Positions 1 to 6,886 of a stretch of 64,000 nucleotides of DNA are shown one piece after another. The DNA is from Akkermansiaceae bacterium (GTDB taxonomy: Bacteria > Verrucomicrobiota > Verrucomicrobiia > Verrucomicrobiales > Akkermansiaceae). A program made the translations under genes and the position numbers. Location of the stretch: positions 1 through 64,000 of the forward strand of contig SUVL01000008.1 in assembly GCA_015062005.1 (NCBI GenBank), in the 5' to 3' direction. Within the stretch, counting starts at the first letter, position 1; the number at the start of each line of letters is the position of its first letter. Under the pieces are notes generated by a model. That model was not told the DNA's origin and made no database searches. It was given only the letters and a program-made list of their open reading frames with translations.

Positions 1-552
1 TTAACCCCAGTGGTGGGGACGACGATACATTACCGAATTTGCAATTTCCTTGCATGCCTCGGATTGACTGCAAGCACCACCTATTCGGTGGATTGCGATG
101 GTCAGTATACATCTTTCGGAATGCTGATTTCGCCTGTTTACATTGCAGCGCAAGTGTTTATATATAAAATCTTTCTATTAGTCAATGTTAAATCGGGTAT
201 TATTTCGTCAGTATGAAAGCTCAGACATGAATAAAATCAGTCATTTTAGCAGTTTTTGTTTGATTCAGCATTCCGAAAGATGGGGCTCGAACAAGCCTTA
301 CGACCTGAGTTATGGGCACTATGCAAGTCTCTTTCATCCTTTAGAAATCAATTCGTTATACTTCTCAAACAGGAATGCCACGCGCTCAGCATCATCCGCA
401 AACTTCCACCCACGATTTTCTTTCATGTTGGAAATAAGGAGAGGACTGCATTTTTGGAGGCCTCTATCTGATGATTATCTTTGGGACAAATTCGTAACTA
501 CTCTTTCCCAGTATATACTGATGTTGCCATAGATATATAGTTTCAATTATTT
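1..552. other. AT-rich stretch without a convincing gene
   Basis: I see no convincing gene here. The short open frames on the plus strand resemble nothing I recognise. A 30-codon minus-strand frame (334-426, containing GWKFADDAERVAFLFEKYNE) reads like real protein but has no ribosome binding site and may be a gene remnant. A perfect 17-bp inverted repeat, ATCTTTCGGAATGCTGA at 111-127 and its complement at 265-281, spans 171 bp in all and could be the ends of a small mobile element. Confidence 0.4.
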
Positions 553-1089
553 TTACCAGCGTAAACCAAGAGAACGAAGAGCCTGTTGAGCATTAGGTTC
601 ACCAAGTCTGGCTCCTTTTCTGTAATACTCAATCGCTTTTTGCGGATTAGGAGTTACGCCTTGTCCTACATAATACATGGTTCCCAAAATAGTGTAAGCC
701 CCTATTTCGCCCATTGATGCTGCTTTAGTCAAAAACGGAACAGCCTCTGCACCTCTTCCCAACTGAATCAATAGATTCCCGTGAATTGCGTACATGCTTC
801 CTGCCATTCTATATGAAAGAGATTTGAATCTTGCACTCTTTGTTTGTTGAGAAAGTTTTAAGTACAAATCAGCAGCCTTCTTGAATTGTCTGGAGTTTTG
901 GGCGGCCAAGGCTTGTTGACAAAGCGCCTTATCGCTTGCAGAAATATTGGGGTCTCCCTGATTCCTGCTACTAGTCGCTTTATTGCTTGTTTGTGAGCCA
1001 ACCGTAGACAGGTCACTCAAAGACTGAGCCTTGGAAATTGACGCTATTGAAATAGCCAGAGCTAGTAATGCTGTATAAATCGTTTTCAT
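553..1089 (-). CDS. Secreted Sel1-like repeat protein
   Basis: This 178-residue protein starts with a signal peptide (about residues 1-21, ending near SKAQS), so it is probably periplasmic. The second half holds Sel1-like/TPR repeats: a helix pair around AVPFLTKAASMGEIGAYTIL is followed by MYYVGQGVTPNPQKAIEYYR, with the typical AxxYYxKGAxxGxxxA spacing. Sel1 repeats form alpha-solenoids that bind other proteins; the partner is unknown. The gene stands alone between an unannotated stretch and the recombinase pseudogene, in the AT-rich accessory region. Family assignment is solid from the repeats; the role is unknown. Confidence 0.75.
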   Translation of the reverse strand: MKTIYTALLALAISIASISKAQSLSDLSTVGSQTSNKATSSRNQGDPNISASDKALCQQALAAQNSRQFKKAADLYLKLSQQTKSARFKSLSYRMAGSMYAIHGNLLIQLGRGAEAVPFLTKAASMGEIGAYTILGTMYYVGQGVTPNPQKAIEYYRKGARLGEPNAQQALRSLGLRW

Positions 1090-1333
1090 AGCACTTTCTG
1101 TTTTGTCTAGTGGAGTCGGTAAGTACTCCTACCGTCTCACATCATGCAGCATACGCAATGCTGTTGTCAAATAAAAAACAGGTAAATAAACTGATTTTGC
1201 GGGACTTACGCCTCTGAGAGCGAACTCTTTTTATCTACGGAACGAGCGAAATACTCGGTAAAAAGTGACGCTATAAGCTGATTTTCAAAAGAGGAGTAAG
1301 ACCCAGCATTGTGTACGAACACCACTTTCTATC

Positions 1334-2345
1334 ATGAACAACAATAAAATAGCAAAAGAACTGTTGGAGGGGGTAAACTTGTCTGCTAGTGACCTCGCCC
1401 GCCTGGCCTTGGAAACCATAGAATCTCTGGGCGATTTAGCCCAGGGACTCAACCGTATGGAACTCATAACGCTTTTACGCAACACGCTGCGAGAGGGAGT
1501 AAGTGTCATGAAAGCCGCTGCTCATACCGTCTCATTGGAAGAAGCCGCATGGGCAAGCGTCAACGCGCGGCAGGAGCTGCGTCCGACCTCCCGCAGAGAC
1601 TTGCGCCATTTTGTACGCAGGATTTTGAAGGTTGAGGGTGCTGCCACAATGCCACTGCGAGCTATCACTTCAGCCCAATGTAAAAAGATTCTGACTGAGG
1701 CTTTCGAGGGAAGTACAAGTAGTTTTGTAAAGGGCAGAGCCATCCTGCATAGCATTTTCTCGTTCGGCATTCAACAGGAGTGGTGTGACCTGAATCCCGT
1801 GACTAAAATTGAAGTGCCAAAGGTTAAGGAAAAGCCTATCGCTCCCCTTGCTCCGGCTGAGGTGGAAAAGTTGAAAAAAAACAGCCAGGAAACCGGAGTT
1901 CCGGGATATGCAGTTCTCGCTGAGTCTGATGCTCTACGGAGGTATTCGTCCGACTGAGGTTAGCCGTTTGAGGAAGGACGATTTCGATTGGGATGGTATG
2001 CAGGTTATCATTCGCCCATCCGTCAGCAAGACAGGTGGTGGGCGCACCGTACCGCTGCGTGGCATTCACGGTATCAGGAAGAAAGACCGCATCATTCCGC
2101 AAGGCTGGAATCGCAAATGGAAAGCCTTGCGCCGAGCCGCCGGATACCGGGGAAACAAATGGGTGCCGGATGTCTGCCGTCACACGTTTGCCTCGTACCA
2201 CGCTGCTTTCTTCCGCAACCTGCCTGAGCTACAACTGGAAATGGGGCATCGTGATGCTTCTCTGCTCATGACCCGCTACATGGCTCCGGCATTGAAAAAG
2301 GATGCTGCGGCATTCTGGCAAGCTGCCGGAGTCAGGATGGAATAA
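1334..2345 (+). pseudogene. Tyrosine recombinase/integrase, frameshifted
   Basis: Two overlapping frames together encode one phage-type tyrosine recombinase of about 337 residues. The first frame (1334-1957) gives the N-terminal core-binding part and runs to about PLAPAEVEKLKKNSQETGVPG. The catalytic part then continues in the next frame (1908-2345): LYGGIRPTEVSRLR holds the first catalytic Arg, CRHTFASYH the His-x-x-Arg box, LEMGHRDASLL the second His region, and TRYM the nucleophilic Tyr. A single-base shift at about 1890-1915 separates the halves. All catalytic residues survive, so the break is recent, or it is a sequencing error. It is followed at once by a terminator and by the first boundary-repeat tail of the cassette array, which makes it the obvious candidate for having built that array. 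It lacks the features I associate with integron IntI. Confidence 0.8.
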
Positions 2346-2348
2346 TGC

Positions 2349-2410
2349 CACACCGAGAAAAAGCCGGTGTAGAACCGGCTTTATCTCGGTGTGACGCGAG
2401 CTCCTTTTTT
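2349..2410 (+). terminator. Terminator after the recombinase
   Basis: A 10-bp stem (CACACCGAGA at 2349-2358, TCTCGGTGTG at 2384-2393) encloses a second nearly perfect stem built on AAAGCCGG/CCGGCTTT. A T-run follows at 2405-2410. It lies 3 nt past the recombinase stop codon. Confidence 0.8.
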
Positions 2411-2431
2411 ACTCTATTTCACTTAGGCTCT

Positions 2432-2500
2432 TAACGACCTGCCGGAATTTTTAAAAAAATCTTGTTATCGACCTTTGTAGAACACGTTAACATTAAGTGC
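2432..2500. repeat. Boundary-repeat tail, copy 0
   Basis: This is a degenerate copy of the tail found at about 3670-3738 and 6127-6196. The shared track runs from TTAACGACC/CATAACGG through CTTGTTAT and ends in AACACGTTAACATTAAGTG. It sits between the recombinase and the truncated nuclease of cassette 3, so it marks the left edge of the cassette array. Confidence 0.6.
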
Positions 2501-2554
2501 GGAGATTCTCATTAAGGTGATTTAGGGATGAATATGTTGATTTTTGTGTGGTTG

Positions 2555-2929
2555 TCACCCTACTGGTACTATCTGGCATCTGCTACGAATGCGGGGAGAT
2601 AGTGTATACTCTTCAATGTAGCGAAACATTGTCCACACAGCTAATAGGTCAAAACTGTCATTCACGCGCACGCATGCAAATTGTCTAAGACGAAGAGGTT
2701 CCCATGCGTTATCTGTAATGCTGACATGAGGTGCTACAAAAATGCCCAAGCCCGTATTCTTGTTATCTCCCCACCATAAACCGCCTGCAGCGAAATCTCG
2801 GTACTCCCTGTTACGACAATGCAAGGGATTCTCACATTCCTGGATGATATAGATACCGCCCGAAAGCTTCCGGATTTCCGGAAACTTCTCGCGGAACTTA
2901 CCCTGCGCATTCCAGCTGATAATCCTCAT
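2555..2929 (-). pseudogene. Truncated EEP (DNase I-like) nuclease
   Basis: This 124-codon frame is nearly identical over its first 105 or so residues to the intact nuclease at 8244-8930 (ISWNAQGKFREKFPEIRKLS, IIQECENPLHCRNREYR). It then diverges and stops just before the position of the GDFNSN catalytic motif. The missing part holds the later Asp/Asn and SDH catalytic residues, so any product would be inactive. Its promoter is conserved. It is the remnant of the nuclease gene of cassette 3; the rest of that cassette (RHS tip, immunity) is gone. Confidence 0.8.
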
Positions 2930-2941
2930 GCAGATGCTGGG

Positions 2942-2969
2942 AGTATAATGAAAAAGGAGGGTAAGTCAA
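2942..2969 (-). promoter_or_regulatory. Sigma-70 promoter of the truncated nuclease
   Basis: On the minus strand, TTGACT (2969-2964), a 16-bp spacer and TATACT (2947-2942) lie 12 nt before the ATG. The same promoter is present before the intact nuclease copy. Confidence 0.7.
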
Positions 2970-3002
2970 GCCGGGGATTCATGAACAAGTTCTCAAGGGG
3001 AT

Positions 3003-3044
3003 AAAAGAAGCGGAGCTTTCCCTTTACGCCGTTGGGAAAGCTCC
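3003..3044 (-). terminator. Terminator of peptide unit 1
   Basis: On the minus strand an 11-bp stem, GGAGCTTTCCC/GGGAAAGCTCC, is followed by a short T-run (CTTCTTTT). It ends a transcript of about 330 nt that starts at the promoter near 3330. Confidence 0.75.
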
Positions 3045-3121
3045 GGAAACTTGGAAATGTCACACTGTCTGTAGTGGATTTCTGAGGAAATGATACTAAA
3101 ATTAGCCTTTTTGTCAAGCTT

Positions 3122-3193
3122 TTACTGAAGCTCTACAAATATCACTATTTGTACAATCAGCACAAGGAGCTCAATCCACGATACTACAGACAT
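3122..3193 (-). CDS. Small hydrophobic peptide 1 (23 aa)
   Basis: This 23-codon ORF encodes a single membrane-spanning helix carrying one acidic residue: SWIELLVLIVQIVIFV flanked by short ends. It is homologous to the peptides at 5448-5525 and 9183-9254, which share (M/W)IELxxLIxQ(I/V)xxFV. A good ribosome binding site (GGAGGAG, 11 nt before ATG) precedes it. It has its own promoter, a structured leader of about 137 nt and a terminator. Size, hydrophobicity and the long folded leader resemble type I toxin peptides such as TisB or Ibs. That analogy is inference, and no antisense RNA promoter was identified. Confidence 0.65.
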   Translation of the reverse strand: MSVVSWIELLVLIVQIVIFVELQ

Positions 3194-3330
3194 TTCGTGT
3201 TAATCTCCTCCAGTCAGGTTCAACTGCTGTTCCGTACCCTTGCGGACACGTCCCTTTAGCGGACAGGACTGGTTACTCTCCGCCGATAGGTGACGTGGCC
3301 ACCTACCAGCCAAACTGATAGCGGAAGAGC
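3194..3330 (-). ncRNA. Structured leader of peptide 1
   Basis: This is the roughly 137-nt 5' leader. It contains the stem GCGGA/TCCGC, whose loop holds the conserved GTAACCAGTCCT, preceded by the stem TAGGTG/CACCTA. The equivalent stems in the other two copies have different bases that still pair, which argues for selection on RNA structure. Confidence 0.55.
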
Positions 3331-3336
3331 GCAGAG

Positions 3337-3365
3337 AGTCTATCATATAGCCATCATCCGTTCAA
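3337..3365 (-). promoter_or_regulatory. Promoter and palindrome of peptide unit 1
   Basis: On the minus strand, TTGAAC (3365-3360), a 17-bp spacer and TAGACT (3342-3337) form the promoter, with the extended TGA just before the -10. The -35 lies inside the perfect palindrome CCGTTCA-N4-TGAACGG, a likely operator. Confidence 0.7.
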
Positions 3366-3525
3366 GTCTGAACGGCTTATACTTTTAACATCCCGGAAAT
3401 GTGACTGTGAACGCACGAGTCTAAGCGAGTTCTTTTGGCTGCAAGAAGGGGTAAAAATATGACCAAAAATAGCCAGGGAAGTCCGTTATGAGTTACGGTT
3501 TTATAAGTTGCTGAAATCAAGGCAT

Positions 3526-3575
3526 GAAAAAAGCGGGTGTAACCCTATCAGTCACACCCGCTAAGTAGCTTTTTT
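3526..3575. terminator. Bidirectional terminator in R1
   Basis: The stem GCGGGTGT/ACACCCGC (3533-3540, 3554-3561) has T-runs on both sides: TTTTTT on the plus strand at 3570-3575 and a matching A-run at 3527-3532. It would end leftward transcripts from cassette 2. Confidence 0.75.
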
Positions 3576-3710
3576 GTGACTGTGATTTTTAGCGACTCTA
3601 AAAAGCTGTATATAAAACAGATTATGAAAATTAATGCTATTTTCTGAAAATTGCCCCGAAATTCGCCTCGACTCATAACGGCTGCTGAAAGTTTTGGAAA
3701 AGACTTGTTA

Positions 3711-4001
3711 TTAAGGCTTTACAAAACGTGTTAACATTACCCATTCGCATTCACATTGAGCCGATTTTGGAATAAATGTGTTGCATTCCTGTGCCCTAAG
3801 CCCCCCCAGGTGGAAGTACTCAATGTCGACTACAAGTGGAAAGATGAAATTTTCCCCACCCTCACGTACATCAGCTGGAAAGCTACTGACTGTCAAATCG
3901 GAGGCAATAACTTCCTCGGACTCCCACCTAAACGACGGGGTGAATAAGTCCCTCGTTCTTGGACTGGCGAAATTTAAGCCAATGACTGCGGCTTCGTATG
4001 T
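3711..4001 (-). pseudogene. Decayed gene at the end of cassette 2
   Basis: A 96-codon open minus-strand frame without a good start reads like the C-terminal part of a real, mostly beta-strand protein: AVIGLNFASPRTRDLFTPSF, SSFPADVREGGENFIFPLVV, DIEYFHLGGLRAQECNTFIP. A stop codon at 4002-4004 cuts it from any upstream part. It sits just downstream of the 88-residue membrane gene, where polymorphic-toxin loci often keep extra immunity genes. I do not recognise the family; immunity remnant is inference. Confidence 0.45.
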
Positions 4002-4099
4002 CTATTTAACAGATTTTTCTTAATGTGCGCTAGCTTATCATGCTTTAGCTTTTTTGATGAATGATATGAATTGAAGAGGAACTCGTAATTAAGTTTATA

Positions 4100-4366
4100 T
4101 TAATGATTATGCGTGGCTTTTTCTGTTTTGCGTGTGACTATAAACCTTTTCCATATCCAACGAATTACCCATATAATACAAGCAAAAATTGGAATAAATA
4201 TCAATATCAAAAAGATACTTCCATAGATGCTGTATATTGTTAAGCAATGTTCTTTTGCTGCCAAGTTTGTTAATGGACACGAAGCTGCCCCGTATCCCCA
4301 ATATGTCGTTTGGTGAAAGGTAAATAAAATAGCAATGATGTATAAAATAATCCAAAATACCTTCAT
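4100..4366 (-). CDS. Small membrane protein, possible immunity protein
   Basis: This 88-residue protein has two hydrophobic segments (FWIILYIIAILFTFH near the start and IFLILIFIPIFACIIWVI in the middle) and a very basic C-terminal tail (RWIWKRFIVTRKTEK), so it should sit in the inner membrane with the tail in the cytoplasm. It lies 62 nt downstream of a truncated RHS tip, the position of an immunity gene in RHS/polymorphic toxin loci, and has its own likely promoter. I do not recognise the family. Having lost its toxin, it may be an orphan immunity gene. Confidence 0.6.
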   Translation of the reverse strand: MKVFWIILYIIAILFTFHQTTYWGYGAASCPLTNLAAKEHCLTIYSIYGSIFLILIFIPIFACIIWVIRWIWKRFIVTRKTEKATHNH

Positions 4367-4376
4367 TTCAATGAGA

Positions 4377-4403
4377 AATATATAAAAATGTTAATCAAGT
4401 CAA
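4377..4403 (-). promoter_or_regulatory. Probable promoter of the 88-aa membrane gene
   Basis: TTGACT (4403-4398) and TATATT (4382-4377) on the minus strand are spaced 15 bp apart; a one-base shift of the -10 gives 16. It lies 10 nt before the ATG, in a very AT-rich gap. Confidence 0.5.
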
Positions 4404-4428
4404 GCACAATATTCTTCATTTGCCAAAT

Positions 4429-5094
4429 TCATTTACCAAATTCCGTATCAAAATATTCGCTGCCCCATTGGATGGGCTGTGTAACATCACCACTTGCCGT
4501 GGCTTCGCTGTAGGGGGCGTAAGTGTAAGCGGTACGAATGTAGCCATGTTGCTCAAACACTTCGCAGACGTTCTTCGTCAAATCCCAGCCATAGGTGTAC
4601 CATGTGCCATCTTTCTGGATAGCGAGCGGACGAGTAGCTACAGGTTGTGACGGATCCCAAGTGATGAACCAGAGCGCGGGGTGAGTGTTACGGGTAAGAT
4701 CCAAACATGCAATCTGCAAGTAGTCGCGGTAAATGTATCGCTGGTGAAGAGTAACTTCACCGTTGACAGTTACCTTCTTGTATGCACGGCGGCCCATCGA
4801 ATCGTAGGCGCATTCGACCACGGTACTGGTGTCAGCGTTCGTGAAACTCACTGGGCGATTTTCAGCATTGTACAAAATATTCCAGATACCCATTGAGGTC
4901 TTGATGAGCGTCTGGTTGCCGTCAGAATCGTACTGTGGCATGAATGTGACGCCACCGTTTTCCGAGATGGACGTGTACTGATTTAGGTTATTCGCTTCGT
5001 ACATAGAGGTCATACCAGCTTCCTGCGCAAATTCTTTATTGCCGATGTTATCGTAAGCGTACTCATAGTCATTCCCGTTGACTGCGGCGCTCAC
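4429..5094 (-). pseudogene. Orphan RHS fragment, truncated
   Basis: 221 codons of RHS/YD-repeat core: YDNIGN, YNAENRPVSFTN, YGWDLTKNVCEV, YIRTAYTYAPYSEA. It parallels residues about 95-320 of the RHS protein at 6887-8254. It lacks the N-terminal shell and ends at FDTEFGK, where the intact relative continues DSETGLAYYNYRHYNP. Both the conserved pre-tip motif and the toxin tip are therefore missing. The upstream breakpoint is at about 5095. It is a non-functional remnant in cassette 2. Confidence 0.8.
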
Positions 5095-5102
5095 CAGCTT
5101 AT

Positions 5103-5264
5103 ATGGCAGCAGCTATGCGCAATCTCTACACCCTTATCAATCACCACATCGGCCAGGCTCCCAACGTGGAGCAGGTGAAGCATGGGCATAAGACGCTCCT
5201 TATTCCCGAGGGGACGCCTGAATCCCAGCTTGGCCTCCTTATCAACAAGTTCACAAGGGGGTAA
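5103..5264 (+). CDS. Possible 53-aa ORF remnant
   Basis: This plus-strand frame encodes 53 residues with protein-like composition (LYTLINHHIGQAPNVEQVKH, then KTLLIPEGTPESQLGLLI), ending in NKFTRG. The last six codons lie in sequence shared with the other two cassettes, but the rest is unique to cassette 2 and takes the place of the nuclease gene. No ribosome binding site or promoter is evident, and the frame is open upstream into the RHS fragment. It may be the 3' end of a lost gene. The family is not recognised. Confidence 0.3.
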   Translation: MAAAMRNLYTLINHHIGQAPNVEQVKHGHKTLLIPEGTPESQLGLLINKFTRG

Positions 5265-5299
5265 AAAGAAAACCTCCCAGAGCGGCCACTCGGGAGGTC
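5262..5299 (-). terminator. Terminator of peptide unit 2
   Basis: On the minus strand a stem pairing ACCTCCC with GGGAGGT is followed by TTTTCTTTTT. It is the counterpart of the terminators at 3003 and 8996. Confidence 0.75.
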
Positions 5300-5447
5300 T
5301 TTGGAAAAACATTATCAGAATCTTCGTTCCTGATGAAGCTATGCTAGCATATTAGAGCGTTTTGTCAACTCTTTTTTGCATTTAACCCGTTCTGAAAAGC
5401 AGATAGCGCACGGCAGGTGGCCGCCCGCCGTGCGGAGCCTTACATGC

Positions 5448-5525
5448 TCATCGGATGAAATTCATCACAAACAGGATTACCTGCAAAATGAGCATTATCA
5501 GCTCTATCATGAGTCGAAGATTCAT
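5448..5525 (-). CDS. Small hydrophobic peptide 2 (25 aa)
   Basis: A 25-codon ORF whose core, MIELIMLILQVILFVMNF, matches the peptides at 3122-3193 and 9183-9254. The Glu near the start and the Gln in the middle of the helix are kept, although most other residues differ. The ribosome binding site GGTGGAAAG precedes the ATG. Promoter, leader and terminator are in the same arrangement as in the other two units. Conservation of the hydrophobic pattern despite sequence divergence suggests selection on the peptide itself. Type I toxin-like function is inference. Confidence 0.6.
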   Translation of the reverse strand: MNLRLMIELIMLILQVILFVMNFIR

Positions 5526-5663
5526 GAGGTTGTCTTTCCACCAGCCATGGTTAGCTGCTGTTCCGTACCCTTGCGGCTACGTTACCATCAGCGGTAAGGA
5601 CTGGCTTACTTCCCGCTGACGGTGCACGTAGACACCCGCCATGCGGCATGTCGGCGGAAAAGC
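5526..5663 (-). ncRNA. Structured leader of peptide 2
   Basis: This roughly 138-nt leader contains the stem TCAGCGG/CCGCTGA with the loop AGTAAGCCAGTCCT, and the upstream stem CCGCC/GGCGG. It also has the shared GCCGCAAGGGTACGGAACAG block. Stem bases differ from units 1 and 3 but remain paired. Confidence 0.55.
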
Positions 5664-5669
5664 GCGTCG

Positions 5670-5698
5670 ATTCTACCATACAGGTGCATTTCGTTCAA
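5670..5698 (-). promoter_or_regulatory. Promoter of peptide unit 2
   Basis: TTGAAC (5698-5693), a 17-bp spacer and TAGAAT (5675-5670) on the minus strand, with an extended TGG before the -10. The palindrome over the -35 is imperfect here (CGTTCA-N4-TGAAAG). Confidence 0.7.
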
Positions 5699-5727
5699 GC
5701 CTGAAAGGCTTATAGTTTTGGACATCC

Positions 5728-5832
5728 CACATGTGTCCCAAAGATTATGGGAAAAGAGTCTTAAACGACATAATTTGACTGATAAACGCTGATTTTTTGA
5801 TATTTAAGCCACGAATATTCAGCTAATTGCAT
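5728..5832. mobile_element. Partial MITE copy inside R2
   Basis: The segment starts with CACATGTGTCCCAAAGATT and continues AAACGACATAA, matching the left end of the MITE at 53308-53519. It is absent from R1 and R3, which read straight through at this point, so it is an insertion. The other end is not a recognisable inverted repeat. Confidence 0.6.
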
Positions 5833-5968
5833 GTAATGTGACTGGAACTGCACGAGTCTAAGCGAGTCCTTTTGGCTGCAAAACGGGGGCAAAATGGATG
5901 CAAAATCAGCCCCGGAAGTCCGTTTTCTGTTATGAGTTGCGTTTTTATAAGTCGCTTAAATCAAGGCA

Positions 5969-6030
5969 CAAAAAAGGAGCGGTCGTTACCATTTTGTCCT
6001 GGTTACGACCGCTCCCATAATAGCCTTTTT
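5969..6030. terminator. Bidirectional terminator in R2
   Basis: The stem GGAGCGGTCGT/ACGACCGCTCC (5976-5986, 6005-6015) has a T-run on either strand (plus at 6026-6030; A-run at 5970-5975). It ends leftward transcription of cassette 1 after its immunity gene. Confidence 0.8.
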
Positions 6031-6364
6031 GTGACTGTGATTTTTAGCGCCTCCGAATCGTTGTGTTTAAACGCTTTATGGAAATTAGTACCATTTTCTG
6101 AACATCACCCCGAAATTCGCCTCGACTCATAACGGGTTGCAAGAAGTTTCAGAAAAGGCTTGTTTTCAGAGTTTTACAAAACACGTTAACATTAAGTGAC
6201 CGTATGAACCATAGTAGGCACCATATTTGAAATATTTAGGGGATATTCGTCTTTTGAACACATCATCAAGAATACCCGCGGCTAGTAAACAGAGGTACTA
6301 CTTTCTTTTTTATATCTGGATGTACACATCTATCTATTCTTTTGCCAAACGTAGGGTAGTACCT

Positions 6365-6784
6365 TTATAGGCGGGAAGTATCGCATTTACTCGACGATAT
6401 AAAAATCACACCAAAGTTCACCAAACAGAATAGGGTACACATAATAGCCTCCGTATATAGACCGATAGCTGTTTGAATTATATCATAAACGTGCGTTATG
6501 AGCAACAAAATAACAACTACAGTTTCGATAGTTTCTTTTATGTACAACAAATTATTCGACGCCTTTTGTTTTATCATTATGATAAAAGTCAACATCTCAA
6601 TAACTACTAATATTGAATAGATGTCACTTTTGTCAGAGAATCTAATTTTTTCTATCTGTCGCCAATCTAGGGTATCACTATGCCAACAATAAATAAGATA
6701 TATAAAAAAAGATGAGCACAAAAAAAACATTAACGCTCTACTAATATACGAAGCAACAAGTGTTTTATTGAATTGTGTTTTCAT
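6365..6784 (-). CDS. Four-TM membrane protein, putative RHS immunity
   Basis: This 139-residue, AT-rich gene encodes a protein with four hydrophobic segments (SRALMFFLCSSFFIYLIY; ILVVIEMLTFIIMI; VVVILLLITHVYDII; IMCTLFCLVNFGVIFI) and no cleavable signal. It lies about 100 nt downstream of an RHS protein with a variable tip, on the same strand, which is the standard place for the cognate immunity gene. A membrane immunity protein fits a membrane-targeting tip, and the tip starts with a hydrophobic segment. The family is not recognised; assignment rests on position and topology. Confidence 0.6.
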   Translation of the reverse strand: MKTQFNKTLVASYISRALMFFLCSSFFIYLIYCWHSDTLDWRQIEKIRFSDKSDIYSILVVIEMLTFIIMIKQKASNNLLYIKETIETVVVILLLITHVYDIIQTAIGLYTEAIMCTLFCLVNFGVIFISSSKCDTSRL

Positions 6785-6886
6785 AAATATTAGAATTAGG
6801 CTTAATCAATAAAAGGCTCTTCCTTGAACCTCGCTTTTTTACATCAGTAAACATGTTTGTATCTCAAGGAAGAGCCATGGAGGGTG

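Larger units (their letters stand above)
3119..3745. repeat. Cassette-boundary repeat R1
   Basis: This 0.6-kb unit is repeated at 5440-6200 and 9170-9640. Read rightwards it holds the peptide gene, its leader and promoter, a conserved CACGAGTCTAAGCGAGT block, an 11-bp-period iteron triplet (about 3441-3473, degenerate here), the inverted pair GTTATGAGT/ACTCATAAC (3485-3493 and 3671-3679), a bidirectional terminator and the AACGTGTTAACATTA tail. Confidence 0.75.
5440..6200. repeat. Cassette-boundary repeat R2
   Basis: Second copy of the boundary unit. The iterons are clear: GCAAAACGGGG, GCAAAATGGAT and GCAAAATCAGC at 5878-5910, period 11. The tail ends in AACACGTTAACATTAAGTG near 6196. A foreign insert of about 105 bp at 5728-5832 interrupts it. 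Confidence 0.75.

Noticed and set aside
271..292. A tRNA gene fragment as a called feature
   Set aside because: Only the T-loop and 3' acceptor strand can be read; the 5' T-stem and acceptor partners do not pair, and the same string is half of an inverted repeat.
185..532. 115-codon plus-strand ORF at the window start
   Set aside because: No ribosome binding site, no recognisable motif, composition typical of non-coding AT-rich DNA.
3359..3376. LexA box over the peptide promoter
   Set aside because: The palindrome has a six-base gap between GTTC and GAAC, unlike the verrucomicrobial LexA motif I recall.
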